Assembly (NCBI GenBank): GCA_026982835.1
Contig: JALSGI010000806.1
Location: 1 to 9,433 of the forward strand
Origin: Planctomycetota bacterium
Lineage (GTDB): Bacteria > Planctomycetota > Planctomycetia > Pirellulales > S012-138
Direction of reading: 5' to 3'
DNA length: 9,433 nucleotides
Under the pieces are notes generated by a model. It was not told the origin of the DNA, did not search any database, and worked only from the letters and a program-made list of their open reading frames with translations. This document shows, one piece after another, positions 1 through 5,668 of this stretch (position 1 is its first letter; each line of letters opens with the position of its first letter). The position numbers and the translations under genes were made by a program.

Positions 1-890
1 AACGCCTCTGGTACCACCGGCCGCTTGTTTCCCCGCATGATGATTCCCCCTGGACTACACTCCCGCCCAACACCCCCGCCCTGCAAAGCGAGCATCGCCT
101 GCTCCAGCTGCCGGGAAACCAGTCGCTGCACCTGGAAGTGAACCAGCGGCGGCTGCTGGTGCCGGGGCTTGCCCCCGAGCTGGATGGACTGCGCGTGGTG
201 CACTTTTCGGACTTGCACCTGGCCGGGGCCGTGCCGCGGGAGTTTTTTCAGCTTGCAGTAGAGCAAGCTATGCTTTTGCAACCCGAGCTGGTGGCGGTAA
301 CCGGCGACCTGGTCGATCGGCCCGAGTGCCTCCCCTGGCTTCCCGAGGTGCTGGCCCCCCTGCGAGCCCCCGGCGGGGTGCTGGTGGTCCTGGGCAACCA
401 CGACCGGCGCCTGGGAGCGGCGCGGCTGGTTCAATGCCTGGAACAGTTGGACAACCTTCTCTACCTGGGCGGGCGCTGCGTGCTGCTTCGGGTCCGCGGG
501 CAAAACGTGCTGGTCGCCGGCAGCAGTTGGCCTTGGGTGGGGCCGCGCCCCGATCCGCAAGAGGCGATTCAGGCCGCAAGCCACGAACCGGTGGGGTTGC
601 GGCTGCTGGTGACCCATTCGCCGGATGAGTTTCCCTGGGCGGCGGGTCGGGGATTCCAGCTGGTGCTGGCCGGGCACGTGCACGGGGGGCAGATTCGCCT
701 GCCGCTGGCAGGCCCGCTGGTGGCCCCCAGCCGCTACGGAGTGAAGTACGCCACCGGCAGCGTCTATCGCCGGGGCGGGGCGGTGATGCACGTGTCGCGG
801 GGTCTGTCGGGCAAGTGCCCCTTGCGGTTTGGCTGCCCGCCAGAGCTTACCTGCCTGGTGCTGCACGCGGCCCAGGAAGTGCCCAGGTAG
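1..890 (+). CDS. Calcineurin-like metallophosphoesterase (YkuE/YaeI-like), 5' end outside window
   Basis: The frame is open from the left edge (first full codon at 3) to a TAG at 888-890, giving 295 visible residues. All the usual metallophosphoesterase motifs are present in order: SDLH with metal-binding Asp and His (codons at 210 and 216), GD (303-308), GNHD (393-404), a THS histidine (615) and GHVHGG (672-689). Such enzymes use a two-metal centre to hydrolyse phosphoesters; the GHxHGG ending resembles the YkuE/YaeI group, whose known members act on envelope-associated substrates such as UDP-diacylglucosamine. The substrate here cannot be read from sequence. A GTG at 138 could act as a start, but the preceding residues (LPGN, then SLHLEV) look like the N-terminal strand seen in planctomycete relatives as I recall them, and no ATG, GTG or TTG lies in frame before 138. 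The true start is therefore probably left of the window. The gene is convergent with the next, 55 bp away. Confidence 0.9.
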   Translation, partial: RLWYHRPLVSPHDDSPWTTLPPNTPALQSEHRLLQLPGNQSLHLEVNQRRLLVPGLAPELDGLRVVHFSDLHLAGAVPREFFQLAVEQAMLLQPELVAVTGDLVDRPECLPWLPEVLAPLRAPGGVLVVLGNHDRRLGAARLVQCLEQLDNLLYLGGRCVLLRVRGQNVLVAGSSWPWVGPRPDPQEAIQAASHEPVGLRLLVTHSPDEFPWAAGRGFQLVLAGHVHGGQIRLPLAGPLVAPSRYGVKYATGSVYRRGGAVMHVSRGLSGKCPLRFGCPPELTCLVLHAAQEVPR

Positions 891-945
891 GCGGACGGTT
901 TGCAGCAAACGTGGTCTTTGCGTCCAGCCCGCTGCGGGAATGCGA

Positions 946-3900
946 CTACTTGTCCGGGGCTCCCGCGGCTTGCACGCCCGTGGGCTTGGGCGCCCGGGCC
1001 GCTTCTTGCTGCGGGCGCACCACGCGAATCACCACCGGCACCGAGCAGGGGTTGCCAGCCACCTTGGCCTGGGCGTGGAAGAGGCGCTGGCCCTCGGGCA
1101 CCCAGGGCCGGGCCGTAAGGTAAATCGTGCGCTGGTTGGCCCCGGGTGGGATCAGCACCCCGTTGAGCCCGATGTTGTCCACATAAATCCCGTGCGGCAG
1201 GTTGTTCACGTTGAAGGTGACCCGCTGCTTGAACCCGTTGCGCGTGATCTTCAGCGTGGCCGTCACCGTGGTGCCCGGCTGGATGGTAATCACCTGCGGC
1301 TGAAGCTGCACCAGCACCTTGTCTTGGCCGGCAAGCTCGATCCGCTCCAGCACCCCGGCCGCCTTGCGCACGCTGCGGCCGGCGATGGTGGCCTCGGCCG
1401 TGAACCTCACGGGCTGGTGCCCCTTGGGATCGGGGGCGTCCGGGTCGGCCCAAACCACGGCCCAGGCCCGCTCGTGCCCGGCCTGAATCTCCAGCGGCTG
1501 GGTCACGTGCAGCCCCTGGGGCAATCCCTGGCAGGTGATCCGCACGGGGCCTTCGAACCCATCACGGCGCCGCACGGTAAAGACCAGCTCCCGCCCGCTG
1601 CCTCGCGGCAAGCGCACGCTGCGGGTGTTCAGGGTCACGGTGAAATCGGGCTGGGGGTTGCGTACCACCAGGTGGTAGGCGAACCGCGGGCCGCCCAAGC
1701 CCCGGGTATCCTCGACGCGCACGTAGTAGGTGCCGTCCTGCGGGGCGGTGAAGCGCAGCACCGAGTCCCGACCGGCGTAACGCATCGCGTCGTCGTCGTT
1801 CTCGTAATAGACGGTGAACACCGGCAGCCCGTTGGGCACCAACTGGGTGCCCAGCGGATGCGGCTCCACGATGAAACAGGGCTCATCCAGCGGGTGGGCC
1901 TTGGGGCTGGTGTCGAAGTAACAGCGCCGCTTGCCCGCCACGGTGTAGAACAGGAAGCCCGAGTCAGGCCCCTGCGGCAAGCGGAACAGCCGCACCACCT
2001 CGCCGCCCAGGTACATGTACTGGTTCAGTTCCATTTCTTCCCAGTTGGTCACCCGGGCCAGGTTCTGGTCCGAGTCGATGGGCCGGAAGGTGATGGCCGA
2101 GTCGCGTACGGCCTGGAGCAGCAGCCGCGGCACGGGACGGCCCTGGGCGTCCAGCACCTCGATCCGCGTATCGGCGGGCGAGCCGTACCGGGCAGCCAGC
2201 GTCTCGATCACCACCTGCTGCCCGGCTTTCAGCTCCAGGCGGTAAAGGTCCGCGTCCGGCTCGCCGGCGGCGGAATGCAACTGGCCGCTGGCTCCCCCCG
2301 GCACTGGCAACCGCACGGCCTGCTTCAATTCCCCGTTGGGCTCTTGCTCGTAAATCACCGGCCAGGCGGCGGCCACCACCCGGGGCACTTTCCGCACTCG
2401 GTAGCGCCGCCGATCCACCGGCACGGCCACCGAGCCGCTTGCGGGCACTTGGACTTTCACCGCCGCCTGCGGGGGCAGATTGAAACCCACCAGGCGCACT
2501 TGCACCTCCTGCCCCGCGGCGGCTACCAGCGGCACGGCTCCCGTGACCAGCGGGAACGTGCCTACCGAAAGCCGGTAGCGATGCTCCTTGGAACCGCGGG
2601 CTTCCAGGTCGGTCACGCGCACCAGGTAGGTGCCGTCGCGGGCAAAGCGATAAGCAAGCACCGGGTCGGCGTGCTGGTCGAAGTCGTTGCTGGAAGCCAG
2701 CAGTTGCATCTCCTCATCGAACAGCGACAGCACCCCGTTGAGCTTCGAGCCAAGTTGGGCCGCCTCCAGCACCATCACCACTTGCTGGCCCGCCCGGGCC
2801 TGGATGCGATAGAAGTCGGCATCGCCGCTGTGGGCCACCGTGCCCCAGATGCCACTTTCCAGCGGCAGCGTCTGGGCCTGCCGGGGCGAGTCGTTGGGTT
2901 CTTTTTCTTCCCGCTGGGCCAGGGTGTCCACGTACACTTCCAATTGGTTGCTGGTGCCTCCGGCGGTGGTCACCGCAAGGGTATATTTGCCCGGCGTGGC
3001 GTCCTTGGGCAGCCGAAGCTCCAGCCGGGCGGTGCGGCTGCCGGCTTGCTCTTGGGGAAGCACGCGCACCTTGGCCCCGGGAAGCGAAAGCTGTGCGGAA
3101 AGCACCCCCCGCAGGTGCTTGCCCTGCACGTGAACCTGCACCACCTGGCCTGCCTGCCAGGCCCAGGGCCGCACCGCCTCCAGCACGGGCCGCGGCGGAG
3201 GCACGCGGCGGCCGCTGGTCGTGTCATAAACGGCCCAGCTCCCATCCAAGCGACCCACCAGCAGGCGATCCCCTTGGGGGGAGAAGGCCAGCGCGGGAGC
3301 CCAATCCGGCTGGGGCTCCAGCAGCCGCAGTTCGCGCAAGGAGTTCGTGTTCCAGAGTTTCACTTCGCCCCCTTCGGCGCTGCTGGCCAGCAGCTCGCCC
3401 CGGGGCGACCAGGCCAGGCGGATAATGGCCCTCTGGTGGGCAAAGCGGGAGTAGCGCAGCGTGTTGGTCCCTTCGGCGGCCTGGGGACCCAGGTGCCAGA
3501 GCCGCAGGCGGTTGTCGGCCCCGGCGGCCACCACGCGGCGGCCCTCGGGACTGAAGACCACAGCCAACTGGGCCTTCAGCGGCTGGCCGAACGTCTCCAG
3601 CCGCTTGCCCGTTTCGGCCTGCCAGAGCTTCACCGTGCGATCGCCTGCGGCGGTGGCCAGGTACGGTCCCCGGGGCGACCAGGCCAGATCGTACACCGGG
3701 GCGTTATGCCCCTTGAGGCGGTGGCGCACTGCCCGGGAAGCCAAGTCCCAGATCAGCACCTGGTGGTCGTAGCTGGCCGTGGCCAGGAGCTTTCCATCGG
3801 GTGAGAAAGCTACCGCGTAGATGGCGTCCCGATGTCCGCGCAGCGTGGCGGCCACTTTCCAGCTCTTGGTGTCCCAGAGCAGCACCTGGCCTTCCAGGCC

Positions 3901-4587
3901 CGGCTCCCCGGCCCCGGCGGCCAGCAACTTTCCATCGGGCGAAAAAGCCAGGGCGTTTGCACTGCCCTCAACACCGGCGAGCGTGCGCAGCGGTTCCTGG
4001 GCTACCGGATCCACAAGCTCCACGCGGCGATAGCGCCCCAGGGCCGCTAGTTTTCCATCGGGGCTCCACGCGGCGGCAAACACCGAATCCCGTGGTCGTA
4101 CCTTCACCGGCACTCGGGGCACGGCCAGCAGCACCTTGGGTGGGGCTTTGCCTTGGGGGCCGCGGGCGCCCTGGTCGATCCAGCGCCGCAGCAGCTCGAG
4201 CTCTTGTTCGGTGGGAGGGTCGCTCCCCTCGGGTGGCATGGCCGGTTCGGCCTTGCCCACTAGCACCAGGTACAGCCGGCTGCGGCTGCTATCGCCGGGG
4301 GCCAGCACCGAGCCGTTCTCTCCCCCGGCCAGCAGGTGCTGGTAGGAGTCCAGACTCAAGCCCCCTTCGCGGTCCTCGGCGTTGTGGCACCCCTGGCAAT
4401 ACTTGCGCAGCAGGGGCAACACGTGGCGGTGGAAATCCACCTGGTCGGCGGTCTTCGGGGCCGGCTTTTTCCCCGCAGCGGGTTTTCCCGGCTCGGGAGC
4501 CACCACAGCTTGGGCCCACAGGGCCGAAGGCCCCAGAGCCAACAACAACCACGCCAACAAGCAGCTTAGGGAGTGAATGCGTTTCAT
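946..4587 (-). CDS. Secreted PSCyt1 cytochrome c / WD40 propeller / PPC-domain protein
   Basis: This 1213-residue protein starts at ATG 4587 and stops at TAG 946. Residues 1-26 form a Sec signal peptide (basic start, Leu-rich core, AQA end). A planctomycete cytochrome c domain (PSCyt1) follows at about 48-142, with heme-attachment CQGCH at 64-68 and an AMPP motif whose Met117 is the likely distal ligand. Seven WD40 repeats span about 165-461, shown by recurring FSPDG or WSPRG turns and LWD/LWN/LWH endings, consistent with one closed propeller. An Ig-like stretch (about 468-553) leads to a first PPC region (EPND at 563, DADFYR near 589) and a second (EPNG at 749, DADLYR near 778). The second is split by about 100 residues, including a Tyr-rich NQYMYLGG segment. 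Two Ig-like stretches end the protein. Probable role: an envelope redox or binding scaffold; partner and reaction unknown. No Shine-Dalgarno precedes the ATG. The upstream gap is filled with hairpin repeats. Confidence 0.93.
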   Translation of the reverse strand: MKRIHSLSCLLAWLLLALGPSALWAQAVVAPEPGKPAAGKKPAPKTADQVDFHRHVLPLLRKYCQGCHNAEDREGGLSLDSYQHLLAGGENGSVLAPGDSSRSRLYLVLVGKAEPAMPPEGSDPPTEQELELLRRWIDQGARGPQGKAPPKVLLAVPRVPVKVRPRDSVFAAAWSPDGKLAALGRYRRVELVDPVAQEPLRTLAGVEGSANALAFSPDGKLLAAGAGEPGLEGQVLLWDTKSWKVAATLRGHRDAIYAVAFSPDGKLLATASYDHQVLIWDLASRAVRHRLKGHNAPVYDLAWSPRGPYLATAAGDRTVKLWQAETGKRLETFGQPLKAQLAVVFSPEGRRVVAAGADNRLRLWHLGPQAAEGTNTLRYSRFAHQRAIIRLAWSPRGELLASSAEGGEVKLWNTNSLRELRLLEPQPDWAPALAFSPQGDRLLVGRLDGSWAVYDTTSGRRVPPPRPVLEAVRPWAWQAGQVVQVHVQGKHLRGVLSAQLSLPGAKVRVLPQEQAGSRTARLELRLPKDATPGKYTLAVTTAGGTSNQLEVYVDTLAQREEKEPNDSPRQAQTLPLESGIWGTVAHSGDADFYRIQARAGQQVVMVLEAAQLGSKLNGVLSLFDEEMQLLASSNDFDQHADPVLAYRFARDGTYLVRVTDLEARGSKEHRYRLSVGTFPLVTGAVPLVAAAGQEVQVRLVGFNLPPQAAVKVQVPASGSVAVPVDRRRYRVRKVPRVVAAAWPVIYEQEPNGELKQAVRLPVPGGASGQLHSAAGEPDADLYRLELKAGQQVVIETLAARYGSPADTRIEVLDAQGRPVPRLLLQAVRDSAITFRPIDSDQNLARVTNWEEMELNQYMYLGGEVVRLFRLPQGPDSGFLFYTVAGKRRCYFDTSPKAHPLDEPCFIVEPHPLGTQLVPNGLPVFTVYYENDDDAMRYAGRDSVLRFTAPQDGTYYVRVEDTRGLGGPRFAYHLVVRNPQPDFTVTLNTRSVRLPRGSGRELVFTVRRRDGFEGPVRITCQGLPQGLHVTQPLEIQAGHERAWAVVWADPDAPDPKGHQPVRFTAEATIAGRSVRKAAGVLERIELAGQDKVLVQLQPQVITIQPGTTVTATLKITRNGFKQRVTFNVNNLPHGIYVDNIGLNGVLIPPGANQRTIYLTARPWVPEGQRLFHAQAKVAGNPCSVPVVIRVVRPQQEAARAPKPTGVQAAGAPDK

Positions 4588-4693
4588 GGGGTTTTTGCTA
4601 CGTTTGGAGTCCTACACGTCTCCCAGCTCGCCGCGATCAAGGATCGACGTTTGCTTTCGCACCTGGCGAGCCCCCGGCTTTTTAGTTGGCGAG

Positions 4694-4713
4694 CCCCGGA
4701 CTTTAGTCCGGGG
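4694..4713 (+). repeat. Hairpin repeat, loop TTTA
   Basis: CCCCGGAC and GTCCGGGG pair over 8 bp around a TTTA loop. It is flanked on the left by GGCGAG and on the right by AGAGCC, the same flanks as the other plus-orientation hairpins in this window. It lies about 107 bp upstream of the PSCyt1-WD40 start. No T-run follows on either strand, so it does not look like an intrinsic terminator. Confidence 0.75.
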
Positions 4714-4744
4714 AGAGCCAAATAAGTGCATTGCGTTTTTTTCT

Positions 4745-4764
4745 CCGCCAGCGGAAGCTGGCGG
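4745..4764 (-). repeat. Hairpin repeat, GGAA/TTCC loop
   Basis: CCGCCAGC and GCTGGCGG form a perfect 8-bp stem around GGAA. Read on the minus strand it is preceded by GGTGAG and followed by GAGAAA, matching the left and right flanks of the hairpin family, with loop TTCC. It combines the long stem of the main family with the loop of the short GGTGC subfamily. Confidence 0.7.
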
Positions 4765-4791
4765 CTCACCGTTGTTGGTATTTCTTGCATC

Positions 4792-4805
4792 GGTGCGGAA
4801 GCACC
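4792..4805. repeat. Short hairpin GGTGC-GGAA-GCACC, copy 1
   Basis: A 5-bp stem with a GGAA loop. The identical 14-mer occurs at 5618-5631, 8726-8739 and 8775-8788, so it occurs in both gaps. It is preceded here by a segment beginning GGCTCACCGTTG (from 4763), also seen before the 5618 copy. Confidence 0.7.
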
Positions 4806-4813
4806 ATCTCATC

Positions 4814-4837
4814 CCCCCAAGCCTCCAAGTCCCCACC
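4814..4837 (-). repeat. G-rich octamer tract, three units (minus strand)
   Basis: On the minus strand this reads as three 8-mers, GGTGGGGA, CTTGGAGG and CTTGGGGG. The longer plus-strand tract at 8269-8316 is built of the same kind of octamers. The G-runs are short, so quadruplex formation is only a possibility. Confidence 0.5.
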
Positions 4838-4841
4838 GCCT

Positions 4842-4861
4842 CCGGGAGCTGACATTCCCGG
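4842..4861 (-). repeat. Diverged copy of array hairpin A
   Basis: CCGGGAGC, loop TGAC, then ATTCCCGG. Six outer base pairs are perfect, followed by a G-T wobble and one C-A mismatch. It keeps the CCT on its left and CTCGCTG on its right seen in every array unit, but the following sequence (4868-4927) differs. It combines the TGAC loop of array copies 1-3 with the AT arm of copies 4-6, so it looks like an intermediate or recombinant form just outside the array. Confidence 0.7.
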
Positions 4862-4893
4862 CTCGCTGTTGCTCGGTGTTTTTTTCTCGAACT

Positions 4894-4907
4894 GGAGCGG
4901 AAGCTCC
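4894..4907. repeat. Short hairpin GGAGC-GGAA-GCTCC
   Basis: A 5-bp stem with the same GGAA loop as the GGTGC hairpins but a different stem that still pairs. It is preceded by a T-rich linker ending in CTCGAACT, comparable to the TTTTTCTCGCACC linker before the 8726 copy. Confidence 0.6.
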
Positions 4908-4927
4908 CAGTGGCTGCGGCCCGGCCG

Positions 4928-5568
4928 CCTCCGGGAGCTGACGCTCCCGGCTCGCTGGTTGTGTGCGCAAGTGGCGTCTTTTCTTGCCCGGCGAGCCGCA
5001 TGCGCAAGCATGCGGAGTGAACCGGATTCAAACGCTTATTTGCGGTTTTCCTCCGGGAGCTGACGCTCCCGGCTCGCTGGTTGTGTGCGCAAGTGGCGTC
5101 TTTTCTTGCCCGGCGAGCCGCATGCGCAAGCATGCGGAGCGAACCGGATTCAAACGCTTATTTGCGGTTTTCCTCCGGGAGCTGACGCTCCCGGCTCGCT
5201 GGTTGTGTGCGCAAGTGGCGTCTTTTCTTGCCCGGCGAGCCGCATGCGTAAGCATGCGGAGCGAACCGGATTCAAACGCATATTTGCGGTTTTCCTCCGG
5301 GAGCTTACATTCCCGGCTCGCTGGTTGTGTGCGCAAGTGGCGTCTTTTCTTGCCCGGCGAGCCGCATGCGCAAGCATGCGGAGTGAACCGGATTCAAACG
5401 CATATTTGCGGTTTTCCTCCGGGAGCTTACATTCCCGGCTCGCTGGTTGTGTGCGCAAGTGGCGTCTTTTCTTGCCCGGCGAGCCGCATGCGCAAGCATG
5501 CGGAGTGAACCGGATTCAAACGCTTATTTGCGGTTTTCCTCCGGGAGCTTACATTCCCGGCTCGCTGG
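4928..5568. repeat. 122-bp tandem repeat array, five full copies plus a partial sixth
   Basis: Units start at 4928, 5050, 5172, 5294, 5416 and 5538, exactly 122 bp apart; the sixth breaks off after about 31 bp. Each unit holds hairpin A at offset 3-22 (CCGGGAGC, loop TGAC, GCTCCCGG), read as a family member on the minus strand, and hairpin B at offset 68-87 (CCGCATGC, loop GCAA, GCATGCGG), read on the plus strand. So each unit is an inverted pair. Copies differ at very few sites: the A loop and arm (TGACGC in copies 1-3, TTACAT in 4-6), the B loop (GTAA in copy 3 only), GAGT or GAGC after B, and CGCTTA or CGCATA before the next unit. This points to recent amplification. Long open frames cross the array on both strands, but 122 is not a multiple of 3, so each frame shifts between units; coding is unlikely. 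The repeated segments are all identical, so this is not CRISPR. Confidence 0.97.
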
Positions 5569-5617
5569 CCAAGTGGCGGCTCACCGTTTAATGAAAGCAA
5601 GCGTTTGTTCTCGCACT

Positions 5618-5631
5618 GGTGCGGAAGCACC
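5618..5631. repeat. Short hairpin GGTGC-GGAA-GCACC, copy 2
   Basis: Identical to the 14-mer at 4792. It is preceded by GGCGGCTCACCGTTT and a GCGTTTGTTCTCGCACT linker, and followed after two bases by the heptamer tract at 5634. The same hairpin, 2-bp gap and heptamer order occurs at 8775-8825. Confidence 0.7.
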
Positions 5632-5633
5632 CC

Positions 5634-5668
5634 GCGCAAGCCGCAAGGCGCACGCCGCAAGACGCACT
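5634..5668. repeat. Degenerate 7-bp tandem tract (CGCAAG type), five units
   Basis: Reads in register as GCGCAAG, CCGCAAG, GCGCACG, CCGCAAG, ACGCACT. The tract ends at the base before the stop codon (5669-5671) of the minus-strand DUF1553 gene, so the repeat family reaches the very 3' end of that gene. A sister tract lies at 8791-8825. Confidence 0.65.

Larger units (their letters stand above)
4588..5668. other. Repeat-rich intergenic region I (1081 bp)
   Basis: This gap separates the stop codon of the DUF1553 gene from the start codon of the PSCyt1-WD40 gene, both on the minus strand. I find no protein-coding gene, tRNA or rRNA in it. From left to right it holds a short leader for the PSCyt1 gene, isolated hairpins (4694-4907), a G-rich octamer tract read on the minus strand (4814-4837), a five-copy 122-bp array plus a partial sixth (4928-5568), a GGAA-loop hairpin (5618-5631) and a heptamer tract (5634-5668) that touches the DUF1553 stop codon. 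A small inverted repeat, CGATC-AAG-GATCG (4634-4646), lies about 50 bp upstream of the PSCyt1 start; it could be an operator but is too short to call. No convincing terminator or promoter was found. Confidence 0.85.

Noticed and set aside
898..910. GTTTG-CAG-CAAAC inverted repeat as a terminator between the convergent genes
   Set aside because: A 5-bp AT-containing stem with a 3-base loop and no following T-run is too weak to call.
829..3804. A 991-codon open frame on the plus strand opposite the PSCyt1-WD40 gene
   Set aside because: Its translation is His/Pro/Gly-rich with no domain, and it is antisense to a gene with clear domains. Such frames arise from high GC at third codon positions.
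4694..4764. Intergenic hairpins as intrinsic terminators
   Set aside because: They recur many times in both orientations, mostly lack a T-run after the stem, and lie far from gene ends.
4928..5568. CRISPR array
   Set aside because: The whole 122-bp unit is conserved, so there are no unique spacers, and no cas gene is present.
4612..5591. Several open frames of 100-180 codons crossing the 122-bp array on both strands
   Set aside because: Their proteins are frame-shifted readings of one DNA repeat (122 is not a multiple of 3), open on both strands at once, with no plausible start context. Automatic annotation could mistake them for repeat proteins.
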